From NCBI GenBank assembly GCA_052118065.1, contig JBQKHY010000002.1, positions 167,738 to 231,737 on the forward strand: DNA of 64,000 bases, written 5' to 3'. The notes below the pieces were generated by a model that was not told where the DNA came from, ran no database searches, and worked only from the letters and a program-made list of their open reading frames with translations. Position 1 is the stretch's first letter. The number at the start of each line of letters is the position of its first letter. The translations under genes were made by a program, and so were the position numbers. Of the stretch, positions 18,825-27,482 are shown piece after piece. The stretch comes from Ruminococcoides sp052118065 (GTDB lineage: Bacteria; Bacillota; Clostridia; Oscillospirales; Acutalibacteraceae).

Positions 18825-19607
18825 ATGATATTACAAGGTTTAATAATTATTTTAATTCCCTTTTTGGGAACTTCACTTGGTTCGGCATTGGTGCTGTTTT
18901 CTAAAAATCAGCTAAATCCAAAACTGCAAAAATTTATGCTTGGATTTGCATCGGGGATAATGATTGCTGCATCTGTGTGGTCACTGTTAATTCCGTCAAT
19001 GAAACTTGCTGAGGATAAGGGAATAGTAAAGTATATTCCTGCAAGTGTGGGATTTTTGTTAGGTATAGGTTTTTTGTTGTTGCTGGATAGTGTAATTCCT
19101 CATCTTCATTTGGATAGTAATCAACCTGAGGGTGTAAAGTCCGGTCTTTCAAAAAGTACAATGCTTGTTCTTGCAGTTACATTACATAATATTCCTGAGG
19201 GTATGGCAGTAGGCATTACCTTTGCAAGTGCAATGATGAAGGACACAAGTATCTCAATAGCCGGTGCTTTTTCTTTGGCAGTTGGTATAGCAATTCAGAA
19301 TTTTCCGGAAGGTGCAATAATTTCTTTACCGTTAAAGGATAGAGGAATGAATAAGGGAAAGTCATTTGTTATGGGTGTACTTTCCGGTGTAGTTGAGCCT
19401 ATGGGTGCAGTGCTTACATTAGTTTTTGCAAGTATTATAAGTTCAATATTGCCTTACTTTTTATCCTTTGCTGCCGGTGCTATGATTTATGTTGTAACTG
19501 AGGAGCTTATTCCTGAGTCACAACAAGGTAAACATTCTAATATCGGTACAATCGGTGTTGCAGTAGGCTTCGTTGTTATGATGGTGCTTGACTCAGCATT
19601 TGGATAA
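18825..19607 (+). CDS. ZIP-family divalent metal transporter
   Basis: An inner-membrane importer of zinc or related ions, 260 residues with about eight membrane helices. Helix 4 carries the metal-site motif LHNIPEGMAVGITF near residue 121 and helix 5 carries IAIQNFPEGAIISL near 155, both diagnostic for ZIP (ZupT/GufA type). A His-containing loop (IPHLHLD) precedes them. The start follows TAGGTAGGTGAAAA. It is a single gene with a terminator at 19620. No metal-responsive site was recognised upstream. Confidence 0.92.
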   Translation: MILQGLIIILIPFLGTSLGSALVLFSKNQLNPKLQKFMLGFASGIMIAASVWSLLIPSMKLAEDKGIVKYIPASVGFLLGIGFLLLLDSVIPHLHLDSNQPEGVKSGLSKSTMLVLAVTLHNIPEGMAVGITFASAMMKDTSISIAGAFSLAVGIAIQNFPEGAIISLPLKDRGMNKGKSFVMGVLSGVVEPMGAVLTLVFASIISSILPYFLSFAAGAMIYVVTEELIPESQQGKHSNIGTIGVAVGFVVMMVLDSAFG

Positions 19608-19619
19608 TTTCTAAATTTA

Positions 19620-19666
19620 AAACCACTAAACTATAGGTAATCTGCCTTTGGTTTAGTGGTTTTTGT
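19620..19666 (+). terminator. Rho-independent terminator
   Basis: Stem AACCACTAAAC/GTTTAGTGGTT followed by a T-rich tail. Confidence 0.8.
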
Positions 19667-19855
19667 TTTGTTTGCATTATTTAAAATTTGTGAATATAGA
19701 TTGAAAAATAAAATTAAAACAAAAAATTGAAAAATCCCTTGATATTTTGAAAACAAATGATATATAATAAATGCAGTTAGCAGAGACTAACTTAAATAAA
19801 TATTACAGACAATCTATGTATTTTTACTTAACTTTTTTCTTTGATTTGTTTGAGT

Positions 19856-19884
19856 TTCCGAAAGGGAGTGCTTACCTTTCGGAA
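19856..19884 (+). promoter_or_regulatory. Leader hairpin before the enolase-like gene
   Basis: Perfect 10-bp stem TTCCGAAAGG/CCTTTCGGAA with a 9-base loop, 27 bases before the ATG at 19911. It may stabilise the mRNA or act in attenuation; no T tail follows. Confidence 0.5.
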
Positions 19885-19910
19885 GGTTCTCTGTCTTAGG
19901 AGAGTGTTAA

Positions 19911-20603
19911 ATGAATAATTTAGAAATTACTAAAGTTGTAGGTAGAGAAATCCTTGATTCAAGAGGTAATCCTACAGTTGAAGCAGAGGTTACTCTTGCT
20001 GATGGTACAGTTGCCAGAGGTACTGCTCCAAGTGGTGCATCTACAGGTGAATTTGAGGCTTTGGAACTTAGAGATGGCGACAAAGAAAGATACCTTGGCA
20101 AAGGTGTTTTGAAAGCCGTAGAAAATATTAATACAATTATTCAAGATACAGTAAAGGGTCTTGATGCATCAGATATTTATGCAGTTGATGAAGAGGACTG
20201 GGAAGGTTGGCAGGTTCTTACTAAAGAACTTGGCGATAAGGTTCAGCTAGTTGGTGATGACCTATTTGTTACAAATACAGAAAGATTATCTAAGGGTATT
20301 GAAATGGGTTGTGGTAACTCAATCTTAATTAAGCTAAATCAGATTGGTTCTGTTTCTGAAACACTTGAGGCTATCAAAATGGCTCATAAGGCAGGTTACA
20401 CTGCAATTTCTTCTCACCGTTCAGGTGAAACTGCCGATACAACAATTGCCGACTTAGCAGTTGCACTTAATACTTGTCAGATTAAGACAGGTGCACCGTC
20501 TCGTTCAGAAAGAGTTGCTAAGTATAATCAACTTCTTAGAATTGAAGAAGAACTTGGGGATAGTGCTGTATATCCTCAGATGAAAGCGTTTAATATTAAA
20601 TAA
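19911..20603 (+). CDS. Enolase with a large in-frame internal deletion
   Basis: Only 230 residues against about 430 for enolase. Residues 1-95 match the normal N-terminus (VVGREILDSRGNPTVEAEV, GTAPSGASTGEFEALELRD). At about residue 95 the frame passes from IYAVDE straight into EDWEGWQVLTKELGD, which in normal enolase lies about 200 residues further on. The C-terminus is complete (VQLVGDDLFVTN, LIKLNQIGS, SHRSGETADT). The barrel part with the catalytic Glu residues and two of the metal ligands is therefore missing, so enolase activity is unlikely. The frame, ribosome site (TTAGGAGAGTG) and terminator are intact. It could be a decayed paralogue with a full copy elsewhere, or an assembly error. 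Confidence 0.8.
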   Translation: MNNLEITKVVGREILDSRGNPTVEAEVTLADGTVARGTAPSGASTGEFEALELRDGDKERYLGKGVLKAVENINTIIQDTVKGLDASDIYAVDEEDWEGWQVLTKELGDKVQLVGDDLFVTNTERLSKGIEMGCGNSILIKLNQIGSVSETLEAIKMAHKAGYTAISSHRSGETADTTIADLAVALNTCQIKTGAPSRSERVAKYNQLLRIEEELGDSAVYPQMKAFNIK

Positions 20604-20650
20604 AAATTTTTATACTCATTTACATATCATATATTATAAAATAACGAATT

Positions 20651-20684
20651 TTGGGAGCATACAGTTGTGTATGCTCCTTATTAT
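20651..20684 (+). terminator. Hairpin terminator
   Basis: Stem GGAGCATACA/TGTATGCTCC followed by TTATTATTTTG. Confidence 0.75.
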
Positions 20685-20784
20685 TTTGTTTTTAGTCAGT
20701 TAGAATTGTTAGATAATGTTAAAATTTGTCTATTAAATTCAAATAATTACTAAAGATTAACACAAAAATCGGCAATATTTTCAA

Positions 20785-20813
20785 TTGTGATTAATATACT
20801 TTAATGATATAAT
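20785..20813 (+). promoter_or_regulatory. SigA-type promoter of the cps regulatory cluster
   Basis: TTGTGA, 17-base spacer, TATAAT, 34 bases before the TTG start at 20847. Confidence 0.7.
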
Positions 20814-20846
20814 AATAATGTATTAATAGATAGTGGGGGTCTAGGC

Positions 20847-21554
20847 TTGATAATTGATTTTCACTCACATTTTTTGCCTTGTATTGATGATGGCAGTAAA
20901 AGTACAGAAATGTCACTTGAAATGCTAAAGAAAATGAAAGGGCAAAATGTTGATACTGTTGTAGCAACTCCTCATTTTTATGCTGATGAAAACAGAATTG
21001 ATGATTTCCTCAGTAATAGGGAAAATGCTTATAATAGCATAAAGAATGAAATAAATAATATTGGCATTAATGTAAAGCTGGGTGCTGAGGTTACTTATTT
21101 TGATGGTATAAGCAAAGCAGACGAAATTAAGAAATTAACTATTGAAGATACTTCAATTTTGCTTTTGGAACTTCCCTTTGATAAGTGGAATAACAGTATT
21201 ATTGAAGAAGTAGATTATTTAATAAATAAGAGAAAATTTACTGTTTTGTTAGCTCATTTAGACAGATATATTAGTATTTCTGAGAATAAAAAATATATTA
21301 AAAAGATAGTAAAAATGCCACTTGTGGTGCAAATAAACGCAGGTAGTGTTCTTGACAGTAAAAGGAAAAAGAAAACCTATTCTTTAATTAAAAAATGTGA
21401 CAAGATAGTTTTAGGCAGTGATTGCCACAATATAACTTCAAGAAAGCCTAATCTTGCTAATTGCAGAAATTTACTTTCTGATGATTTAGGAGAAAGGGCT
21501 GTTTCTAATATAGATATATTCAGTGAAGAATTTTTGTATAATGGAGGAAAGTAG
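20847..21554 (+). CDS. CpsB/CapC-type manganese-dependent tyrosine phosphatase
   Basis: A PHP-fold phosphatase that dephosphorylates the CpsD-type tyrosine kinase in exopolysaccharide control. The start is TTG 20847, since GGGGGT lies eight bases before it and the family begins MIDxHxH. Metal ligands are visible in MIIDFHSHFLP (H6, H8), ATPHFYADE near residue 46, LLAHLDRY near 134 and GSDCHNI near 191. The 235 residues fit the family. It is the first gene of a five-gene run (phosphatase, small membrane protein, LCP, CpsC, CpsD). Confidence 0.9.
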   Translation: MIIDFHSHFLPCIDDGSKSTEMSLEMLKKMKGQNVDTVVATPHFYADENRIDDFLSNRENAYNSIKNEINNIGINVKLGAEVTYFDGISKADEIKKLTIEDTSILLLELPFDKWNNSIIEEVDYLINKRKFTVLLAHLDRYISISENKKYIKKIVKMPLVVQINAGSVLDSKRKKKTYSLIKKCDKIVLGSDCHNITSRKPNLANCRNLLSDDLGERAVSNIDIFSEEFLYNGGK

Positions 21555-21555
21555 A

Positions 21556-21678
21556 ATGTCAAAAAAATTAGCTTATATTATTAGTGCAGCAGTATTTGTT
21601 GTACTATGTGGTTTGATTGTTTGTGAAAAATTATTTCCGGAGGTGGGCTCTAGTCTATTAGGTGGACTACTGGGTTAA
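21556..21678 (+). CDS. 40-residue single-helix membrane protein
   Basis: A small ORF one base after the stop of the phosphatase, with GGAGGAAAG just before its ATG and one base before the ATG of the LCP gene. It encodes MSKKLAYIISAAVFVV, a hydrophobic helix and a Gly-rich end (SSLLGGLLG). Tight packing on both sides and the clear ribosome site argue that it is translated. Function unknown. Confidence 0.65.
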   Translation: MSKKLAYIISAAVFVVLCGLIVCEKLFPEVGSSLLGGLLG

Positions 21679-21679
21679 A

Positions 21680-22684
21680 ATGAGTACATATAAGGATAAT
21701 AAAAAACTAAAGAAAAATTTATTGATTGTAGGAATTATTCTTGTAATCGGTGTTTGCTTTGGCGTTGGAATGTACTTTTTAATTGATGCAAAAGAACCTG
21801 TAAAGTTAACAAGTAAAGGTACTGAGTCTAATGAGATTGTAAAAATCGGTAATGTAAAATGCACCCCAAAGAAAGATATTAAAACATATCTGTTTATGGG
21901 TGTTGACCAAAGAGGCGAACTGACTAAAGTTAAAAAGTACAATGGTACAGGTCAATGTGATGTACTAAAAGTACTTGTACTGGATGACAAAAACAAAACT
22001 TACAAAACGCTGACTATTAATCGTGATACTATGGTTGATATGCTTGTGTATAACGAAAACGGTGAGTCTATCGGTGAAATGAACGGTCAAATTGCTTTAG
22101 CTCATGCTAATGGTGATGTTGCTGATTTTGGCAGTAAGGTTACTAAAGAAGTTGTATCACAGTTTCTAAATAAGCAAGTAATTGACGGTTATGTTGCACT
22201 TAATATGGATTCTATTAAAGTGTTAAATCACCTTGCCGATGGCGTTACTGTAAAGATTACAGATGACTTTTCTAAGTCAGATAAAACACTTAAGAAAGGT
22301 GCAACTGTTAAGTTAAACGACAACCAGGCTTATCATTATGTACACGATAGAAAAAATGTTGCTGACGGTACTAATGAAAACAGAATGGCTCGTCAAGAGG
22401 TATATCTAAATGAACTAAAATCTACTTATATGGATAAGTTCAATAAAAGCAATAAGTTTGTTGAAACTGTTTATAAAGAAGTAGAAAAGTATATGAATAC
22501 AGATATGTCACTAAGTAAAATGTCAAAGGTTGCATTAAAGCTTTCTAAATATAAAGAAGTTGAAGGCCCTACTCTAGAGGGCACAAGCAAGATGGGTGAC
22601 TTTGGATTTATGGAATTTAGAGTTGATAAGAACAGTCTAAACAATGCAATAATTGATTTATTCTACGATAAAGTTGAAAAATAA
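21680..22684 (+). CDS. LytR-CpsA-Psr (LCP) family cell-wall glycopolymer ligase
   Basis: A membrane-anchored phosphotransferase expected to attach undecaprenyl-linked glycopolymers to peptidoglycan. One N-terminal helix (about residues 17-38) is followed by the extracellular LCP domain with FMGVDQRGE, the conserved TINRDTMVDM, LNMDSIKVL and YHYVHDRK. ATG 21680 is chosen over 21662 because the latter overlaps the small gene upstream. The 334-residue length is typical. It lies between the CpsB and CpsC genes, matching the order of capsule regulatory modules. Confidence 0.9.
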   Translation: MSTYKDNKKLKKNLLIVGIILVIGVCFGVGMYFLIDAKEPVKLTSKGTESNEIVKIGNVKCTPKKDIKTYLFMGVDQRGELTKVKKYNGTGQCDVLKVLVLDDKNKTYKTLTINRDTMVDMLVYNENGESIGEMNGQIALAHANGDVADFGSKVTKEVVSQFLNKQVIDGYVALNMDSIKVLNHLADGVTVKITDDFSKSDKTLKKGATVKLNDNQAYHYVHDRKNVADGTNENRMARQEVYLNELKSTYMDKFNKSNKFVETVYKEVEKYMNTDMSLSKMSKVALKLSKYKEVEGPTLEGTSKMGDFGFMEFRVDKNSLNNAIIDLFYDKVEK

Positions 22685-22714
22685 TCGGTACATTGTACTT
22701 GAAGGGAGATAAAA

Positions 22715-23533
22715 ATGAATTTGGAGAATAAGGAAAATACTTCTCTTGAAAATGTGGAAAATGCAACAGCATTAAATCCGAAGGCTTTACTTGCTTTTGA
22801 GGAGGAAGAAACAAAAGAAACTGAAATTGATTTAGTGGATATGTTTTTTGCACTATTTGATAAGCTACACATTATTATTTTGTGTACACTTGTAGGTGCA
22901 TTGCTACTAAATGCTTTTTCATATTTCTTTATTAAACCAACATACCAGTCAACATCTAAAATCTATGTTGTTTCAGCATCAAAGGATTCTGTAATTGATT
23001 TCTCAGATATCAATGTTGGTACTTCCCTTACACTTGACTATGAACAGTTGATTCTAAGCTATCCTGTACTTAGCAAGGTGAGTGATAGTTTAAGTCTTAA
23101 TTATACAATGAAAGATTTGCAGTCAATGATTTCTATTGAAAATCCAAGTGATACAAGAATTTTGAACATAACAGTTACTTCAACTGACCCTAAGGAAGCA
23201 ATGGATATTGCCAATAAGGTTATGGATATTTCTATTGATTACTTGCCTGATACTATGGGTTCAAATACTCCTAATGTAGCTGAAAGAGCAAGACTGGCTG
23301 ACCAAAAGTCAGGTCCAAGTTATACCAAATATACTATGATTGGTGCTGTTATCGGTCTTATCCTTTCATGTGCAGTAATTATTGCCAGATACCTAATGGA
23401 TGATACAATTCATTCTGCTGAGGATATGGAAAAGTACTTTGGAGTTGCACCACTTTCAGTTATTCCGGAAAACGAATCACTTGATGATGGTGAAGAAGAA
23501 ACTTCACAAAAGCGCAAGAGAAAGAAGGTTTAA
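22715..23533 (+). CDS. Wzz/CpsC-type polysaccharide chain-length regulator
   Basis: A membrane co-polymerase that partners the tyrosine kinase. It has a long acidic cytoplasmic N-terminus (about residues 1-50), a helix at about 55-75 (IIILCTLVGALLLNAFSYFF), an extracellular loop typical of Wzz (SKIYVVSASKDS, SYPVLSKVSDSL) and a second helix near 212-232 followed by a basic tail ending KRKRKKV. 272 residues. ATG 22715 follows AAGGGAGATAAAA. The kinase gene begins 2 bases after its stop. Confidence 0.88.
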   Translation: MNLENKENTSLENVENATALNPKALLAFEEEETKETEIDLVDMFFALFDKLHIIILCTLVGALLLNAFSYFFIKPTYQSTSKIYVVSASKDSVIDFSDINVGTSLTLDYEQLILSYPVLSKVSDSLSLNYTMKDLQSMISIENPSDTRILNITVTSTDPKEAMDIANKVMDISIDYLPDTMGSNTPNVAERARLADQKSGPSYTKYTMIGAVIGLILSCAVIIARYLMDDTIHSAEDMEKYFGVAPLSVIPENESLDDGEEETSQKRKRKKV

Positions 23534-23535
23534 CA

Positions 23536-24228
23536 ATGGAAAAAATCCAGTTATCAATTCCAAAGCTACCTTATGCTGTTGAAGAAGCTATGAACAGATT
23601 AAGGGTTAATGTAAAGTTCTGTGGTAAGAATACTAAGAGAATTTTAATTACAAGCAGTGTTCCTAATGAAGGAAAAAGTATGGTATCGGTTCAGCTGTGG
23701 AAAATGCTTAGTGAATCAGGTTTCAAAACAGTTTTAGTTGACTGTGACCTTAGAAAGTCTACACTGAAAAATCGTCACAATTTTGCCGATGAAAAGATTA
23801 ACAGTATTGGCCACTACCTATCCGGTCAATGTGAATATAGTGATGTTGTATACGAAACAAATGTAGAAAATGGCTATATTGTTCCTTGTACTACTTCTTT
23901 AGAGAATCCTATTTCTCTAATTGAAGATGAAAGATTCAAAGAATTACTTGATAAACTTTCAGATGATTATAGATATGTTTTGATAGATACACCACCACTA
24001 TGTGCAGTAGCAGATAGTTCACTTGTTGCTTCTTTGTGTGACGGTGCAATCCTTGTTGTTAGAGCATGTTCTACATCAAAGAAACTTGTTAAGGAATCAA
24101 TGAGTCAGCTTAACTATGTAGGTTGCAACCTACTAGGTACAATCCTAAACAGAGTTGAAACAAAGACCCATACTTACAATAAATACTATGGTAAGTATAA
24201 AGAGTATGGTGAATATAAAGAAAACTAA
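23536..24228 (+). CDS. CpsD-type BY-kinase (tyrosine autokinase)
   Basis: A cytoplasmic bacterial tyrosine kinase that controls exopolysaccharide assembly. Walker A is SSVPNEGKSM (residues 39-48), Walker A' is VLVDCDLRKS (near 74) and Walker B is VLIDTPP (near 148). The Tyr cluster at the C-terminus (TYNKYYGKYKEYGEYKE) is the autophosphorylation site read by CpsB-type phosphatases. 230 residues. The expected glycosyltransferases, flippase and polymerase do not follow; the next gene encodes a secreted protein. Confidence 0.93.
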   Translation: MEKIQLSIPKLPYAVEEAMNRLRVNVKFCGKNTKRILITSSVPNEGKSMVSVQLWKMLSESGFKTVLVDCDLRKSTLKNRHNFADEKINSIGHYLSGQCEYSDVVYETNVENGYIVPCTTSLENPISLIEDERFKELLDKLSDDYRYVLIDTPPLCAVADSSLVASLCDGAILVVRACSTSKKLVKESMSQLNYVGCNLLGTILNRVETKTHTYNKYYGKYKEYGEYKEN

Positions 24229-24330
24229 TTGGTAATAACATATTTGCTTAGCAAGTGTGTTTATTATATATAGGGGTACAATTCGTGGCAAAAAGTGCCT
24301 TTGTATTAATTTTATAAGGAGGAGATATTT

Positions 24331-24954
24331 ATGAAGAAGATTGTTACAGTAATTATGGCAGTATTAATGATGATGTCTGTTGTAACCGGTGCTTCTGCAG
24401 CAGCTAACAGCCCATCAAAGCCATCAAAGCCAATCGTTGTTAAACAGTCAAATGTTTCCATTAAGTCACTAACTTACAACGGTAAGACTCAGAGCCTTAA
24501 TAAAAAGGTTACAATTAAGGTTAAGACAAAATATGGTAATGTTACTTTAAGAGAAGGCAAGGATTATAAGCTTGTTTACACAAAGGCTAAGAATGCCGGT
24601 ACATATAAGGTAACTGTTGTTGGTATTAATTCTTATAAGAACTTTAAACTAACAAAAACTTATAAGATTAATAAAGCTAATAACAAGATTACTATGAGAG
24701 CTACAAAGAAAACTGTTAAGTATTCTAAGAAGAAGGCTACAACAGTAACAGTTAAGGCTAGTGGTCAGGGTAAGAAGACATATTCAACTGCTTCAACATC
24801 TAAGAAACTAAGAAAGTACATCTCAGTTAACTCTAAGGGTAAGGTTACTCTAAAGAAGGGTGCTAAGAAGGGTACTTATAAAGTAACAGTTAAATATTAT
24901 GGTAACAGAAACTATAAGGCTGGTACAAAGACAATTACAATCAGAGTTAAATAA
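24331..24954 (+). CDS. Secreted Lys-rich beta-repeat protein
   Basis: Function unknown. A signal peptide (1-25, ending TGASAAA) is followed by about 180 residues that are extremely Lys-rich with alternating beta strands: SLTYNGKTQSLNK, GTYKVTVVGINSYKNF, then KGTYKVTVKYYGNRNY. The two halves look like a repeated MBG/Ig-like fold. There is no anchor motif; the positive charge suggests binding to teichoic acid or surface polysaccharide. It sits directly after the cps regulatory run with its own ribosome site (AAGGAGGAGATATTT) and terminator. Confidence 0.75.
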   Translation: MKKIVTVIMAVLMMMSVVTGASAAANSPSKPSKPIVVKQSNVSIKSLTYNGKTQSLNKKVTIKVKTKYGNVTLREGKDYKLVYTKAKNAGTYKVTVVGINSYKNFKLTKTYKINKANNKITMRATKKTVKYSKKKATTVTVKASGQGKKTYSTASTSKKLRKYISVNSKGKVTLKKGAKKGTYKVTVKYYGNRNYKAGTKTITIRVK

Positions 24955-24984
24955 TTTTAGCTTGAATTAAATTGTTAAATAAAT

Positions 24985-25023
24985 AAGCAGACACTTTAGC
25001 CACGGAAGTGTCTGCTTTCTTTT
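24985..25023 (+). terminator. Rho-independent terminator
   Basis: Stem AAGCAGACACTT/AAGTGTCTGCTT followed by TCTTTTG. Confidence 0.85.
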
Positions 25024-25048
25024 GTATATCTATATTTTTGAAAATAAA

Positions 25049-25073
25049 AAGGTCAGTACTTTGTACTGACCTT
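25049..25073 (-). terminator. Terminator of murT-gatD
   Basis: Perfect stem AAGGTCAGTAC/GTACTGACCTT with loop TTT; followed on the minus strand by TTTTATTTTC. Confidence 0.85.
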
Positions 25074-25077
25074 AATT

Positions 25078-25839
25078 TTATATTAGTTTACGGATTCTTT
25101 CTTTGAAGTTTTCAATTTTGTTGGAGTATCTGTCAACAATATATTTATTGGCTTCTTTTTCTTCCTTATCTTCAAGAGGTGAAAGACCTTTGAAAAGTTC
25201 ACCATACTTTCTTTCCAATGCTTTAGTTAGCAGATAGTCGCAAAGCTGAGGGTTCTTTGGAAGTAGTGGCCCATGTAGATATGTGCCAATAACATTTTTG
25301 TATACAACACCTTCGTAACCACTTTTACCGTTGTTACCTTTGCCGAAAACAACTTTGCCTAATGGCTTGTTTTTGTTAATATAAGTTCTGCCACCATGGT
25401 TCTCGAAGCCAACAATAGGCATTTCACACAAATCACTTTCAATGAAAATGTTGTTGATTAGTCTGCCTTTTTCTTGAACAGTATAAATATCTACAATATC
25501 AAGACCATCAATTTTACCATCATCAGTTTCGTAATATTTACCAAGTAGCTGATAACCACCACAAATAGCAATTACAACACCGTTATCTTCTACATATGAT
25601 TTGAACTTATCTTTGATTTCCTTTAGTCTGTTACAAACCAGCATTTGTTCTCTGTCAGAACCACCACCAAGAAGAATAATGTCAAGATTTTCAAAATCAA
25701 TATTGTCCTCTAGGCTATATGTTTTTACTTCTGAGTCAATGCCTCTCCACTTTAACCTTTGCACCATACATTGAATGTTACCTCTGTCACCGTAAAGGTT
25801 AAGTAAATCCGGAAATAGGTGTCCAATAGTTAGTTTCAT
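25078..25839 (-). CDS. gatD: Lipid II isoglutaminyl synthase, glutaminase subunit
   Basis: Supplies ammonia from glutamine to MurT for amidation of the D-Glu residue of lipid II stem peptides. It is a CobB/CobQ-like class I amidotransferase: LNLYGDRGNIQC near residue 14, the nucleophile region VIAICGGYQLLG near 90 and the catalytic His in YLHGPLLPKNP near 189. 253 residues. Its start overlaps the last base of murT, consistent with a two-subunit complex. Minus strand, ending at a terminator. Confidence 0.93.
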   Translation of the reverse strand: MKLTIGHLFPDLLNLYGDRGNIQCMVQRLKWRGIDSEVKTYSLEDNIDFENLDIILLGGGSDREQMLVCNRLKEIKDKFKSYVEDNGVVIAICGGYQLLGKYYETDDGKIDGLDIVDIYTVQEKGRLINNIFIESDLCEMPIVGFENHGGRTYINKNKPLGKVVFGKGNNGKSGYEGVVYKNVIGTYLHGPLLPKNPQLCDYLLTKALERKYGELFKGLSPLEDKEEKEANKYIVDRYSNKIENFKERIRKLI

Positions 25840-27176
25840 TATTTTTCACCCTCCATTCTCTTTAGAATGTTTCTTGTACTGTATAGACCTGTGTAGTTAA
25901 CAAGTACATATAGGTTTTTTGTACCGTTTTCGATTTTGTTTCTAATAGCAGTTTCAATATTAGGTTCAAGGGTACTTGGAATATCAACATACTTTAATCT
26001 TAATCTCATATCTTGACAACGAATACCACTAACTGTAATTGACTTAATGCTCTTATCCTTAAATCTGTCAAAGTCAACATCCCATAACCATGATACATCA
26101 TTACCGTCTTGGTCACGGTCATTAATAAGGATAATTACATCTTTATCCTTAGTGTCAGCCATAACAGCATTTATGTTTTGGTTGAAACCTGCCGGATTCT
26201 TAGCAAGGTTAAGTTCAACTATTGTACCTTTAATATTAAAGTGTTCAATTCTACCATTCTCAGGGTTAAAGTTATCAAGCATTGATTGGAAGCCTCTCAT
26301 ATCAACACCGGAATGACTTGCAACTGCATATACTGCAAGAATGTTGTAAATGTTGTAAAAGCCTTTGTACTTTGCGTGAATGTTCTTGCCTTGTACTGTA
26401 AAAGCAAGGTGGTCACCACATTCAATATTAGTAGCAGGGTAGTCAATTTCAGGTCGCTTAAATCCACAGTGAGGACATTCATAGTCACCTAGCTGACTGT
26501 AGTGGTAGTAGTTATAGTGCATCTTTGTACCACACATTTCACAGAATCTACCTTCACGAATTTCTGAATTTTCATCAGCATCAAATACCTTTTCACTAAT
26601 ACCGTAAGTAATAAATTTGTTGCCACTTTTCTTAGCTAAGAAAAGTGAAAGTGGGTCATCACCGTTAATAACAAGTGTCATATTTGGTGCCATTTTAATT
26701 GATTTACTAAGAATATCAATAGTAATATCAATTTCACCGTAACGGTCTAGCTGGTCACGGAAGATATTAGTCAGTACCATATAGTCAGGTTTTAGTGTTG
26801 GCAAAACTCTTCTTGTAGATGCCTCATCAATTTCAATACAAGCATAGTCACAGTCAAGCTGACAATCATCATTTGTTGCAAGTACAAATGCAGAAACAAC
26901 ACCGTTTAGCATATTAGAGCCGGTTCTGTTACAAAGAACCTTCTTGCCTTGTGACTGTAATGTTGTACATAGCATATTGTTGGTAGTTGTCTTACCATTT
27001 GTACCACATACAATATATACCTTTTCTCTAACTTGGTCTGATAGTACCTTTAGAATATTTGGTTCAATTTTTCTGGCAATAAGTCCTGCCCATGTAACAC
27101 CCTGTCTGCCCATCTTTAGACATAACTTGGCAACAAACTTGGCAAACTTAATTGCAAACTTCTGTCTGAAAGTCAT
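25839..27176 (-). CDS. murT: Lipid II isoglutaminyl synthase, Mur-ligase subunit
   Basis: A Mur ligase-like ATPase that amidates D-Glu of lipid II together with GatD at the inner membrane face. Walker A is CGTNGKTTTNNM near residue 57. A four-Cys zinc ribbon characteristic of MurT lies near 208-233 (CEMCGTK ... ECPHCG). The C-terminal DUF1727 domain (about 300-440) contains VLINDRDQDGNDVSWLWDVD. 445 residues, as expected. ATG 27176 follows TGAGGTTATT on the minus strand. Confidence 0.94.
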   Translation of the reverse strand: MTFRQKFAIKFAKFVAKLCLKMGRQGVTWAGLIARKIEPNILKVLSDQVREKVYIVCGTNGKTTTNNMLCTTLQSQGKKVLCNRTGSNMLNGVVSAFVLATNDDCQLDCDYACIEIDEASTRRVLPTLKPDYMVLTNIFRDQLDRYGEIDITIDILSKSIKMAPNMTLVINGDDPLSLFLAKKSGNKFITYGISEKVFDADENSEIREGRFCEMCGTKMHYNYYHYSQLGDYECPHCGFKRPEIDYPATNIECGDHLAFTVQGKNIHAKYKGFYNIYNILAVYAVASHSGVDMRGFQSMLDNFNPENGRIEHFNIKGTIVELNLAKNPAGFNQNINAVMADTKDKDVIILINDRDQDGNDVSWLWDVDFDRFKDKSIKSITVSGIRCQDMRLRLKYVDIPSTLEPNIETAIRNKIENGTKNLYVLVNYTGLYSTRNILKRMEGEK

Positions 27177-27290
27177 AATAACCTCACAAAATTATTTCAT
27201 TAATTTTTATATATAAAATTATTATACAAGAAATTACACCTAAATACAAGGTATATAGGTGTAGTGATATTTTTATATATGAAATTAAAG

Positions 27291-27464
27291 TTAATCAATA
27301 ATGGTATAAACCAGGTTTTCCCATTTTAGTTTAGTACCCTCATCAATATCACTAGGCAAAAGTGCCATAGCAACCTGTAATAAGTCCTTATCCTGAATAT
27401 CAGTTCTTTTTAGAAAACCGTAGTCACCACTGATTCTTTCAACAACATAATAATATGGTCCCAT
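27291..27464 (-). CDS. 57-residue conserved-looking small protein
   Basis: A small minus-strand ORF beginning MGPYYYVVERISGDYGFL and ending NLVYTIID, with an excellent ribosome site (GGAGGTACATA) before the ATG. It lies between murT and the TraX-like gene on the same strand. Composition is that of a normal soluble protein, with mixed acidic and aromatic residues. I do not recognise a family. It may have a structural role linked to its neighbours, but nothing shows this. Confidence 0.65.
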   Translation of the reverse strand: MGPYYYVVERISGDYGFLKRTDIQDKDLLQVAMALLPSDIDEGTKLKWENLVYTIID

Positions 27465-27482
27465 TATGTACCTCCATAAATT

